From JACVRW01 sp963808545 (lineage in GTDB: Bacteria; Actinomycetota; Thermoleophilia; Solirubrobacterales; Thermoleophilaceae): a stretch of DNA of 64,000 bases. Under the pieces are notes generated by a model. It was given only the letters and a program-made list of their open reading frames with translations. It was not told the origin of the DNA and did no database searches. Where the stretch lies: contig CAWEGB010000012.1 of assembly GCA_963808545.1 (NCBI GenBank), forward strand, positions 1-64,000. The letters run 5' to 3'. Both the position numbers and the translations under genes were made by a program. This document shows positions 17,436 through 25,741 of this stretch, piece after piece; the first letter of the stretch is position 1, and every line of letters begins with the position of its first letter.

Positions 17436-18989
17436 TTACGAGCGGTCCAGGAGACGCAGGCTCCCGGCCGCGGTGACCTCGTACAGCTCGATGCGGTTGC
17501 GCCCGTCTCTCAGCGCCGCTTCGGGCACGTTCAGCGCGAAGTGCTCGGTGGTGTCCCCGCTGAGGTGAAAGCTGCGCCCCACGGCCTCGATGCGCCCGTT
17601 CACCGCCACCGCGAGGTCGCGTTCCTGACCCGGGGCGCCGCCGCGCAGATCGCCGGCCACCTGAGCGGGGACGAGCCCACTCGCCCGGCGCACGTGGCCG
17701 TAGCCGCCCTCGGCGGCGATGCTCGCGCGCACCGCACCGGCGGATGGGCCGGCTCGCGCGCCCGGCTCCCGGCCGAGCAGTTCGCGGTGGTCACCGATGC
17801 CGGTGTACAGGCTGGCCCAGTCCCCCGACCCGAGCTCGCCCAACCGCCGCTCGACCACTGCGCGACGGCGCGCCTTCCAGCGCCGGCCGGGGATGCGGAC
17901 GATGGAGCTGAAGTCCCGGGTGGTCACCGCCACGCCGCGTCGCCGGCGCACCGCGGGCGAGAAGGCCGAGCGCCCGTCGGTCCGGTAACCGAGCTTCACT
18001 CCGAGGAGGTCGGCGACCGTGGGCGTCACGTCGAGCGTCTGGGCGTAGACGCCGCTCACCCGCCCGCGCCGTTGCCCGGGCGCCTTGACCAACAGCGGCA
18101 CCGGGGTCAGCTCCTCGACGTTGCCGGGGTTCACGCTGCGCCGCGTGTCGACGCCCACTTGCCAGGCGAAGCCGTGGTCGGACGTGACCACGATGAGCGT
18201 GTCGTCGTAGAGGCCCGTTCGCTCGAGCCGCCGCGTGAGCTGTCCGATCAGGCGATCCACGAAGCCGAGCTGAAGCAGGTAGCGCTGCTCGTTGTGTCGG
18301 GTGAGGTAGCGATGGCCGAACCCGCGGAGGCCGTTCATGTTCGGCACGAGATCGCGCGCGCCATCGCGTGTGCGGGCGCCCGAGGGCAGGTACAGGTACG
18401 GCCCGTGGGGAAGCAGGACGTGCTTCATCCACAGCGTGGGCCGGCCGCTCGGCCGGATGCTGCGCACGAAGCGCCGGAAGCGCTCCGGGCGACCCCCGTT
18501 CAGGTTCGGGATGATCGCCGGCCGGCGGGTGCCCGCCCCGGGACAGTCACGCGGCGGGCACAGGGCGGTGGCCTCCTCGGAGGCGACGATCCGGTAGCCG
18601 TGGCCCGCCAGCGCGGTGAACAGGGAGCGTGGATGGTCGCGGACCTCCGGCGCGGTGCCGGGCGCCGGGCGCATGCCGTCGAGGATGAGCGGCACGGCCT
18701 TGGTGGTGGAGTCGTAGGAGGAGTAGGCGTTGCGAAACCAGGTGGAGTCCCCGGCCAGCGCGGCGAAGTTGGGGTAGCGTCCGCGGTCGATCCGCCCGTC
18801 GGGACCGAGCAGCGAGTCGCCGGGAAACTCGTCGAGCACGATCAGCACCGCGTTGGGAGAGCGTGCCGCCGACGGCGAGGGGTCCGGGCGGGCCCCGCCG
18901 GCACTCTCCTCTCCGGCGCAGGCGAGCCCCGCCACGAAGACGCTGAGCAGCCCGGCGGCGAGGAGGAGGCGAGTGAGGTGCAGGTGCAT
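17436..18989 (-). CDS. Alkaline-phosphatase-superfamily (sulfatase-like) lipoprotein, copy 2
   Basis: 517 residues; lipoprotein signal 'VFVAGLACAG'. A paralogue of the next gene: same order 'VLIVLDEFPGDSLLGPDGRI', 'SYDSTTKAVPLIL', 'HVLLPHGPYLYLPSG', 'VVTSDHGFAWQVG' and the C-terminal 'DLAVAVNGRIEAVGRSF' region. It is upstream of copy 1, with 33 bp between them, so the two probably form one transcript and arose by tandem duplication. The repeated C-terminal region is beta-rich by composition and may bind a polymer or the envelope. Substrate unknown. Confidence 0.8.
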   Translation of the reverse strand: MHLHLTRLLLAAGLLSVFVAGLACAGEESAGGARPDPSPSAARSPNAVLIVLDEFPGDSLLGPDGRIDRGRYPNFAALAGDSTWFRNAYSSYDSTTKAVPLILDGMRPAPGTAPEVRDHPRSLFTALAGHGYRIVASEEATALCPPRDCPGAGTRRPAIIPNLNGGRPERFRRFVRSIRPSGRPTLWMKHVLLPHGPYLYLPSGARTRDGARDLVPNMNGLRGFGHRYLTRHNEQRYLLQLGFVDRLIGQLTRRLERTGLYDDTLIVVTSDHGFAWQVGVDTRRSVNPGNVEELTPVPLLVKAPGQRRGRVSGVYAQTLDVTPTVADLLGVKLGYRTDGRSAFSPAVRRRRGVAVTTRDFSSIVRIPGRRWKARRRAVVERRLGELGSGDWASLYTGIGDHRELLGREPGARAGPSAGAVRASIAAEGGYGHVRRASGLVPAQVAGDLRGGAPGQERDLAVAVNGRIEAVGRSFHLSGDTTEHFALNVPEAALRDGRNRIELYEVTAAGSLRLLDRS

Positions 18990-19084
18990 GAGTTGCGTGT
19001 AGCGTGCGAGCCCGACGGATCACCGGCGGGTAACGATTCGGCCCCAACGCGGTAACAGATCGCAATCCATCAAAGTCGTGGAGA

Positions 19085-19690
19085 ATGCGGTATCGAGTGG
19101 ACGCCGGGAAGCCGGACAGGCAGCGTAGAGAACGGAGTCGCTTCGAGCGGGCGATGCCCCGCACCCTGGCGGCACTCCGCTTCGCCGAAGAACACCACGC
19201 CGGTCAGCGGCGCGAGGTGGACGACGCGCCCTTCGTGATGCATCCGCAGGAGGTGGCCGGCCTGCTGCACGACGCCGGCTACGAGGACGACGTGGTGGCG
19301 GCCGGTGTGCTCCACGACGTGATCGAGGACACGAGCGCCAGTCGCGCCGACCTCGACGACCGTTTCGGGCCCGAGGTGGCCCGGCTGGTGGCCGCCGTGA
19401 CCGACGATCCGTCGATCGAGGATGCCGCCGAGCGCAAGGCGGCCCTCCGGCTGCAGGTGGCCGAGGCCGGCGAGAACGCCGCGGTGGTCTTCGCCGCGGA
19501 CAAGGTGTCGAAGGCTCGCGAGCTGAGGATCATCGGGACGCGCGGACCGCTGCCGCCCGAGGCGCGGATGAAGCTCGACCATTACCGGGAGAGCCTGGAC
19601 ATGCTCGACCAGCTGATCCCCGGCCACGAGCTGGTGGCCCTGCTGCGCTCCGAGCTCGAGCGGATCCAAGCCCTCCCCGCGGGGGCCTGA
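19085..19690 (+). CDS. HD-domain phosphohydrolase (RelA/SpoT-hydrolase-like)
   Basis: 201 residues from the ATG at 19085; the ATG at 19154 ('MPRTLAALRFAEEHHAGQ') is an equally good start. HD signature: 'HAGQRREVDDAPFVMHP', 'VVAAGVLHDVIEDT' (His-Asp pair) and a distal 'AADKVSKARELR' Asp. The order resembles the hydrolase half of RSH enzymes and stand-alone MESH1-type (p)ppGpp hydrolases. No synthetase, TGS or ACT domain follows. (p)ppGpp hydrolysis is therefore an inference. It is divergent from the phosphatase pair and converges with the cNMP-binding gene, 5 bp between stops. Confidence 0.8.
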   Translation: MRYRVDAGKPDRQRRERSRFERAMPRTLAALRFAEEHHAGQRREVDDAPFVMHPQEVAGLLHDAGYEDDVVAAGVLHDVIEDTSASRADLDDRFGPEVARLVAAVTDDPSIEDAAERKAALRLQVAEAGENAAVVFAADKVSKARELRIIGTRGPLPPEARMKLDHYRESLDMLDQLIPGHELVALLRSELERIQALPAGA

Positions 19691-19695
19691 GACGC

Positions 19696-20130
19696 CTAAG
19701 CGACCGCGGGGTCGGTCGACGCCTGGGCCAGCCGCCGCGCCAGGGCCCGCAGCACCTTGCGCTCCACGGCCGGGTTCTCGTCCAGCATCTGTCTGAAGTC
19801 CTTGCCGGTCAGAACGAACAGCCGCACCGGCGTCTCGGCTGTGACGGTCGCCGTCCGCGGTACGTCCTCGAGCAGAGCGATCTCGCCCACGAAGTCGCCG
19901 CCACCCCGGGTGGCGATGCGCCTCTTCTTTCGGGTGACCTTGATCTCGCCCTCGACGATCACGAAGAACTCGTGCCCGATCTCGCCCTCCTTGGTGAGCA
20001 CCGTGCCCGGCTCGACCTCTAGGTCCTCCGACACCCGCGCCAGCTGGGTGAGGTGCTTGCGGGACAGGCCTTCGAAGAGGGGCGCGCTCTTGAGCGCCTG
20101 CACCTTGGTGTCCTGGCTGAACAGCTTCAC
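19696..20130 (-). CDS. Stand-alone cyclic-nucleotide-binding domain protein
   Basis: 144 residues, a single cNMP-binding beta-barrel with flanking helices and no HTH, kinase or channel domain. The phosphate-binding cassette reads 'FVGEIALLEDVPRTATV' with the key Glu and Arg. A basic loop ('VTRKKRRIATRGGG') interrupts the barrel. Its start is 7 bp after the stop of the class III cyclase gene on the same strand, so the two are probably one transcript: one makes a cyclic nucleotide, the other could be its receptor. With no output domain it would act by binding a partner. Confidence 0.88.
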   Translation of the reverse strand: MKLFSQDTKVQALKSAPLFEGLSRKHLTQLARVSEDLEVEPGTVLTKEGEIGHEFFVIVEGEIKVTRKKRRIATRGGGDFVGEIALLEDVPRTATVTAETPVRLFVLTGKDFRQMLDENPAVERKVLRALARRLAQASTDPAVA

Positions 20131-20137
20131 GCGCGCA

Positions 20138-21487
20138 TTAGCCTATTCGCGCCCGCTCGCTGAGTCGAGCCGCGTACAGGTGCCATTCGCCGGGAACGCC
20201 CTTGAGCTGCTGTGTGCCGCGGTCCTCGAAGTCGATCCCCGAGCCGGCGGCGAGGTCCCTGACGATGCTGGAGACGAGCACCTCGCAGCCGCCCGCCTCG
20301 GCTGCGATCCGGGCGCCGGTGTGGACTGCGATGCCCTCCACCTTGCCGGCCACCAGGTCCACCTCACCGGTGTGGATGCCCGCCCGGATGTCGAGACCGA
20401 GCTCGCCTACCGCGCTGATGGCTCCGTGAGCGCAGGCGATGGCTCGGGCGGGACCGTCGAAGGTGGCCAGGAAGCCGTCACCGGTGCCGCGGACCTCGTG
20501 GCCGCCGTAGCGGGCGAGCTGCGCGCGGACGGTGGTGTGGTGTGCCTCGAGGAGCGCGCGCCAGCGACTGTCCCCGAGCTCGGCCGCATGGGAGGTGGAC
20601 TCCACGATGTCGGTGAACAAGATGGTGGTGAGGACCCGTTCGGGGGCCGTGTCGATCCGTCCCTCGGAGAGGAAGCGCTTGGCCGCATCGGCCACACCAT
20701 GGTCGGCGTAGATGCTGCTGTCGGGAGAGAACACCTCGAGCACCTCGGCGTGCGGGATCCGTTCGGCGAGATAGAGGCAGCCGTCGCTGTAGCGGTCCTG
20801 GTACATCAGCAGCGTGGGGACCGAGATCGTGGGCAGCACCTCGCGGATGTCGGTCTCCATCAGGACTCGCAGGAACCAGGCGGCCGCTCCCGGGCTGGCG
20901 GCGAGACGCTCGTGGTTCACGTGCCAATGCTCGAACTCCGGATCGCCGACGTGGCTCGGGAAGTACTTGCGCAGCTCGCCCAGCTGGAAGTCCCGGTCGC
21001 CCCACTTACGGCGCGTCTCACGCACCCGGCGGTGCCACTCCTCGAGCGTGTTCCCCATCGGGTAGTCGGGGGCCGAGACGACGCGCGGCCACGTGTTGTG
21101 CAACATCAGCGCTTCCACGCGCTCCGGATAGGTGGCGGCGAACACCGCGCAGAGCTGACCCCCCGGAGACCCCGCGCCGAGGAGCGCGGCTCGCTCGGAG
21201 CCGGCGTCGTCCATCACGGCGCGGATGTCGTCCATCCGGCTCTCGAAGCTCGGCAGGTCGCGGGGCCGGTCGGAGAGGCCGGTGCCACGCTTGTCGAGCA
21301 GGATGAGGCGCGAGAAGTCAGCGAGCCGGCGGCAGAAGTCGACGAAGATGGGCTGCTCCCAGGCCCAGACCAGGTTGATCATGAAGGGCACGAAGATCAG
21401 ATCCACCGGGCCATCGCCCACAACCTGGTAGGCGATGCTGAGGTCGCCGGAGCGCGCATAGCGGACCTCGGGAGTCTCGAGGTTCAC
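20138..21487 (-). CDS. Class III adenylate/guanylate cyclase fused to an alpha/beta hydrolase
   Basis: 449 residues. Residues 1-270 are an alpha/beta hydrolase ('DLIFVPFMINLVWAWE', 'RLILLDKRGTGLSDRP', nucleophile elbow 'LLGAGSPGGQL' where the first Gly of GxSxG is Ala, acid/His region near 'SSIYADHGV'). Residues 285-449 are a class III cyclase domain: metal Asp in 'TILFTDIVEST' and 'EVRGTGDGFLATF', then 'GIAVHTGARIAAEAG' and 'LKGVPGEWHLYA'. The hydrolase part probably senses a small molecule. No membrane segment. The next gene encodes a cNMP-binding protein. Whether the product is cAMP or cGMP cannot be told. Confidence 0.9.
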   Translation of the reverse strand: MNLETPEVRYARSGDLSIAYQVVGDGPVDLIFVPFMINLVWAWEQPIFVDFCRRLADFSRLILLDKRGTGLSDRPRDLPSFESRMDDIRAVMDDAGSERAALLGAGSPGGQLCAVFAATYPERVEALMLHNTWPRVVSAPDYPMGNTLEEWHRRVRETRRKWGDRDFQLGELRKYFPSHVGDPEFEHWHVNHERLAASPGAAAWFLRVLMETDIREVLPTISVPTLLMYQDRYSDGCLYLAERIPHAEVLEVFSPDSSIYADHGVADAAKRFLSEGRIDTAPERVLTTILFTDIVESTSHAAELGDSRWRALLEAHHTTVRAQLARYGGHEVRGTGDGFLATFDGPARAIACAHGAISAVGELGLDIRAGIHTGEVDLVAGKVEGIAVHTGARIAAEAGGCEVLVSSIVRDLAAGSGIDFEDRGTQQLKGVPGEWHLYAARLSERARIG

Positions 21488-21500
21488 GGAGCGAAGACCG

Positions 21501-22949
21501 CTAGGCGGTCTCGAGGTTGACCATCACGTGCTTGATCTCGGTGTAGTCCTCGAGCGCGTACTGCGACATGTCCTTGCCGTAGCCCGACTGCTTGAACCCG
21601 CCGTGGGGCATCTCGCCGGCCATCGTGATGTGGTCGTTGATCCACACGGTGCCGAAGCGAATCGCGTTGGCCACACGGTGAGCCCGAGCGATGTCCCGGG
21701 TCCACACCGAGGAGGCGAGCCCGTAGCGGGTGCCGTTGGCCCACTCGATCGCCTTGGCCTCGTCGTCGAACCGCTGGACGGTGATCACCGGGCCGAAGAT
21801 CTCGTTCTGGATCATCTCGTCGTCCTGCTCGAGGTTGGCGATCACCGTGGGCTCGAGGAAGGCTCCGGGCAGGTCAGGCTCGTTGCCCCCGGTCACGATC
21901 TCGGCGCCCGACGGCCGGCGCTCGAGGAAGCCCTCCACGCGCTCGCGCTGGGTCAGCGAGTTGAGCGGGCCGAGCGTGGTCTGCGGGTCGAAAGTGTCGC
22001 CCACCCGATAGCCCTTGACCTCGTCGGCCAGGCCGCTGACCACGTCGTCGTAGACCTTCGCGGAGGCGAGCACGCGGGTGGCGGCGGTGCAGTCCTGCCC
22101 GGCGTTGTAGAGCCCCGTGGCCGCGATCGTCTCGAGCGCGGTGCTCACGTCCACGTCGTCGAAGACGATCACCGGCGCCTTGCCGCCCAGCTCGAGGTGC
22201 ACGCGCTTGAGCTGGTCGGCCGCGGCGGCAGCGATCCATTTGCCGGTGGCGGGCGAGCCGGTGAGCGAGACCATCTCGACGTCCGGGTGGGTCACGATCG
22301 AAGAGCCCGCCGGCTTGCCGTGGCCGGTGATCACGTTGAGCACGCCGGGCGGCAGGATCTCACCGGCCAGCTCGGCCAGCTTGACCGTGGAGACCGGCGT
22401 GGACTCGGCCGGCTTGAGCACGATCGCGTTGCCGGTGGCCAGCGCCGGCCCGATCTTCCAGATGGCCATCATCAGCGGGTAGTTCCAGGGGGTGATCTGG
22501 CCCACCACGCCGATCGGCTCGCGCCGGATGATCGAGGTGCGCCCGGCCACGAACTCCGCGGAGGCCTTGCCCTCCATCACCCGGCCCGCTCCCCCGAAGA
22601 AGCGCAGGTTGTCGCACAGGAAGGGCATCTCGTCCTCGAAGAAGACGTTGCGCGGCTTGCCGGCGTCGGCCGCCTCAAGGTCGGAGATCTCGTCCGCGTG
22701 GTCCGCCAGCGCATCGGCCAGCTTGAACAGCGCGTCGGCGCGTTCTCCGGGAGGCGTGGCCGCCCAGCCCGGAAAGGCGCGCTTGGCGGCGGCCACCGCG
22801 CGGTTCACGTCCTCCTCGCCGGACAGCGGCTGCTCGGCGATGACCTCGCCGGTCGCCGGGTTCAACACGTCCTCGGTGGCGCCCTCCGCGGCGTCGACGA
22901 ACTCGCCGTCGATGAAGTTGCGCAGCGTGGTCCTGGTGGCGATCGACAC
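21501..22949 (-). CDS. Aldehyde dehydrogenase, aminobutyraldehyde type
   Basis: 482 residues, GTG start preceded by AGAAAGGGA. NAD(P)-dependent oxidation of an aldehyde to the acid. Shows 'ITPWNYPLMMAIWKIGPAL', 'LKPAESTPVS', the general-base Glu in 'HLELGGKAPVIVFDD', the catalytic Cys in 'NAGQDCTAATRV' (about 280) and 'EIFGPVITVQRF'. The 'GQDCTAA' context is typical of gamma-aminobutyraldehyde and betaine-aldehyde dehydrogenases. It is the last gene of the aminotransferase-PucR-alanine dehydrogenase unit, 15 bp after the preceding stop, so 4-aminobutanal from putrescine is the most likely substrate. A related aminoaldehyde cannot be excluded. Confidence 0.9.
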   Translation of the reverse strand: MSIATRTTLRNFIDGEFVDAAEGATEDVLNPATGEVIAEQPLSGEEDVNRAVAAAKRAFPGWAATPPGERADALFKLADALADHADEISDLEAADAGKPRNVFFEDEMPFLCDNLRFFGGAGRVMEGKASAEFVAGRTSIIRREPIGVVGQITPWNYPLMMAIWKIGPALATGNAIVLKPAESTPVSTVKLAELAGEILPPGVLNVITGHGKPAGSSIVTHPDVEMVSLTGSPATGKWIAAAAADQLKRVHLELGGKAPVIVFDDVDVSTALETIAATGLYNAGQDCTAATRVLASAKVYDDVVSGLADEVKGYRVGDTFDPQTTLGPLNSLTQRERVEGFLERRPSGAEIVTGGNEPDLPGAFLEPTVIANLEQDDEMIQNEIFGPVITVQRFDDEAKAIEWANGTRYGLASSVWTRDIARAHRVANAIRFGTVWINDHITMAGEMPHGGFKQSGYGKDMSQYALEDYTEIKHVMVNLETA

Positions 22950-22963
22950 GGTCGGGTCCCTTT

Positions 22964-24088
22964 CTAGGCGGCGACTTGGAGCACGTCTTCGACGGGGGTG
23001 TACTCGAGACCGGTGCCTTCGGCCACGGCGGGGTGGGTGACCTTGCCGGCCGCGACGTTGATGCCGGGTTTGAGGCCGGGCATGCGCTCGATGGCTCCCT
23101 CCAGGCCTTTGTCGGCCACGGCGACCACGTAGGGCAGGGTGGCGTTGGTCAGGGCGAAGGTCGAGGTCACCGGCACCGCGCCGGGCATGTTGGCCACGCA
23201 GTAGTGGGTCACGCCGTCGACCTCGTACACCGGGTCGGAATGGGTGGTGGGCCGCGAGGTCTCGAAACAGCCGCCCTGGTCGATCGACACGTCCACCAGC
23301 ACGGCGCGCTCCTTCATCAGCGCCAGCTGGTCGCGCTTGATCACGTACGGGGCCTTGGCGCCGTGCACGAGCACCGCGCCGATCACCAGATCGGCCCGCG
23401 GCAGCATGTCCTCGATCGACAACGTCGACGAGTAGACCGTGGAGGCCCGGCCGCCGAAGGCCACGTCGAGCTCCCTGAGCCGGTCGATCGAGCGGTCATA
23501 GACGAACACGTCGGCCTCCATGCCGATCGCGATGAAGGCCGCGTTCTGGCCCACCACCCCGCCGCCGATCACCATCACCGTGGCCGCCGCCACTCCCGGC
23601 ACCCCGCCCAGCAGAACACCGCGACCACCCAGCGGCCGCTCGAGAAAGAACGCGCCCGCCTGGGTGGCGATCTTGCCCGCCACCTCAGACATCGGCGCCA
23701 GCAGCGGCAACCGGCCCTTGGCGTCCTCCACAGTCTCGTAGGCCACGCAGGTCGCGCCCGATTCCACCAGCCCACGCGTGAGCTCTGGGTCCGGCGCCAG
23801 ATGCAGATAGGTGAACAGCGTCTGACCCGGGCGCAGCATCGATACCTCCACCGGCTGCGGCTCCTTGACCCCCAATACCAGCTCCGCCTCGTCGAACACC
23901 GCCGAGGCGTCCGGCAACAGCTTCGCTCCCTGCGCCTCGTACTCCGCGTCCGGGATCGTCGACCCCAGACCCGCCCCCGCCTGCACCAGCACCTCGTGCC
24001 CGCGATCGGTCAGCTCGCGCACGCCTGCCGGCGTGAGCGACACGCGGTACTCGTCGGTCTTGATCTCCGTCGGAACTCCGACCTTCAT
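22964..24088 (-). CDS. ald: Alanine dehydrogenase
   Basis: 374 residues, ATG with a strong ribosome site (GGGGAGGAGTAA). L-alanine + NAD to pyruvate + ammonium + NADH, reversible. Matches the family from 'MKVGVPTEIKTDEYRVSLTP' through 'LGVKEPQPVEVSML', 'TLFTYLHLAPDPEL', 'VMVIGGGVVGQNAAFIAIG' (NAD fold), 'DVSIDQGGCFETSRPTTHSD' and 'VANMPGAVPVTSTFALTNAT'. In this operon it would recycle the alanine formed when the class III aminotransferase uses pyruvate as amino acceptor. Confidence 0.96.
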   Translation of the reverse strand: MKVGVPTEIKTDEYRVSLTPAGVRELTDRGHEVLVQAGAGLGSTIPDAEYEAQGAKLLPDASAVFDEAELVLGVKEPQPVEVSMLRPGQTLFTYLHLAPDPELTRGLVESGATCVAYETVEDAKGRLPLLAPMSEVAGKIATQAGAFFLERPLGGRGVLLGGVPGVAAATVMVIGGGVVGQNAAFIAIGMEADVFVYDRSIDRLRELDVAFGGRASTVYSSTLSIEDMLPRADLVIGAVLVHGAKAPYVIKRDQLALMKERAVLVDVSIDQGGCFETSRPTTHSDPVYEVDGVTHYCVANMPGAVPVTSTFALTNATLPYVVAVADKGLEGAIERMPGLKPGINVAAGKVTHPAVAEGTGLEYTPVEDVLQVAA

Positions 24089-24114
24089 GCCGTTACTCCT
24101 CCCCTGACTCCTAA

Positions 24115-25707
24115 CTAATCAACCAGTTCGCGGGCGCGAAGGGCCAGCCAGAACTCGATGCGGTCGCGCGCGCTCGACAGGTCTCGCCCTGTGAGCTGCT
24201 CGACTCTCCTTATCCGATAGCGCAGCGTATGCCTGTGGCAGTAGAGCTCGCGCGCCGCCTTCTCCCACTGCCCGTTCTGCTCGATGAAGGCTTCCAGCGA
24301 GCGGATCAGTTCGTCGCCGTACTCGCCGCTGGCGTCCTCGAGCGGGCCGAGCACGCTCTCGCAGTAGAGCCGCAGCGCCTCGTCGTCCTGCAGCGAGAGC
24401 AGCAGCTGGAACGCGCCGAGGTCGCGGTAGGACGCAACGGCCGGCGCCGACCCGTTGCTGAGCTCCGACGCCTCGAGCGCGCAGCGCGCCTCGTGGAACG
24501 TCCGCCGCAGCGAGCCCACCGGCGCGGCCCGCGACGCAGCCGCTCGCAGCTCGCCGTGCTCGGGCACCAGCGCGTCGCGCGCTCGGGTGGCCAGCTCCAC
24601 CGGGTCGGCATCGTTGCGGATGTCGACCACGGCGCACAGCAGCCGCTCACGAGCCGCGACGAGCGCGCCGGTGCCCGAGTCGGCGAGGAAGCGATCGAGG
24701 TCGCCCTCGGCGGCCGTGGCCGGGGCGCCGTCGCTGCCCGCGAACACGAGCACCGCGGCCTGCTCTCCCAGGCCGAAGGGCCGCAGCCGCAGGGCGAGCT
24801 CCGCCTCTGACAGCCGCCCGGTGAGCGCCTCGGCGAGCATGTCCCCGGCCAGCCGGCGCTCGGTGTCACGCATCGCGCGCTGACGCATCAGCTCGAGCGC
24901 GACGACGGTTACCGCCTGCTGGAGGATCAGCCGCTCGAAATCGCCGAGGCCGCCCGCGTCGCGGGTGGCCACCAGCCAGGCTTGCGGAGCGCCGCGGCCG
25001 CGAATCGAGACCGGGAGCACCAGCGCGCGGCCGGCGAGCTCGGGATGCTCGGGCGCGAACTCTGCGTCGTCGCCCGGGCGGCTCGAGGCCACGGCGCTGC
25101 TGAGCGCGGTGGAGCGGCGGCTCACCTCGCTCCGGACCTGCCGCATGGCCGCCTCGGGCACCTGGCGGCGAAACACCTTCGAGGCGATCGTCTCGCCGCG
25201 GGCCGAGAGGACGCTCACCGCCCCGCCGATGGCGGCGGTCAGCGCGCGGACGAGCTCGTCCAGCCCGCTCTCCTCGAGCACCAGCCGCTCGAGCCGCTTG
25301 TGGATCGCGATACCGCGCTGGAGAACCTCGTACTGCTCGTTGACCAGGCGGGTGAACGCCTTCTCGGTGAGAGCGATGAACGGCAGCTCGTAGGGGATCT
25401 CGAACAGGGGGAAGCCGAGAGCCTGCGCCTCGTCCACCACCGCCGCCGGCAGCTCGGAGTGGTCGAAGCCGGTGCCGAACCCGAGGCCGGCGAGGTGGCG
25501 GTCGGCGAGCAGGCGCACGAACTCGCGCTGACGCCGCTCACCGTCGAGCTGGATCCCGGTGGTGAGCAGCAGCTCGCCGCCGGACAGCCAGGGCGTGGGG
25601 TCCGGCAGCTCCGAGATGTGCACCCAGCGCACCGGGGCGTCGGCGTTGTCCTCGCCGGCCGCGAGCTCGAGGGCCATCTCGGTCACGAGGCCCCGGACGG
25701 TCAACAT
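24115..25707 (-). CDS. PucR-family transcriptional regulator
   Basis: 530 residues. N-terminal PucR ligand domain ('MLTVRGLVTEMALELAAGED', 'LSGGELLLTTGIQLDG'), a central GGDEF-like/GAF-like region, and a C-terminal HTH_30 ('NGQWEKAARELYCHRHTLRY', 'RIRRVEQLTGRDLSS'). Such regulators control purine, amine and amino-acid catabolism in actinobacteria. It lies within the operon it most likely regulates, 35 bp after the aminotransferase stop and 27 bp before the ald start. The repeated 16-bp motif in the divergent promoter region is a candidate operator. Confidence 0.92.
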   Translation of the reverse strand: MLTVRGLVTEMALELAAGEDNADAPVRWVHISELPDPTPWLSGGELLLTTGIQLDGERRQREFVRLLADRHLAGLGFGTGFDHSELPAAVVDEAQALGFPLFEIPYELPFIALTEKAFTRLVNEQYEVLQRGIAIHKRLERLVLEESGLDELVRALTAAIGGAVSVLSARGETIASKVFRRQVPEAAMRQVRSEVSRRSTALSSAVASSRPGDDAEFAPEHPELAGRALVLPVSIRGRGAPQAWLVATRDAGGLGDFERLILQQAVTVVALELMRQRAMRDTERRLAGDMLAEALTGRLSEAELALRLRPFGLGEQAAVLVFAGSDGAPATAAEGDLDRFLADSGTGALVAARERLLCAVVDIRNDADPVELATRARDALVPEHGELRAAASRAAPVGSLRRTFHEARCALEASELSNGSAPAVASYRDLGAFQLLLSLQDDEALRLYCESVLGPLEDASGEYGDELIRSLEAFIEQNGQWEKAARELYCHRHTLRYRIRRVEQLTGRDLSSARDRIEFWLALRARELVD

Positions 25708-25741
25708 CGGTCAGCCCCGGCCTGGTCCGCCGGCCCGGCGC

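Noticed and set aside
17022..19055. 677-residue plus-strand open frame
   Set aside because: It is the antisense shadow of the two phosphatase-superfamily genes; composition is Val/Arg/His/Gln-rich without domain motifs or a ribosome site.
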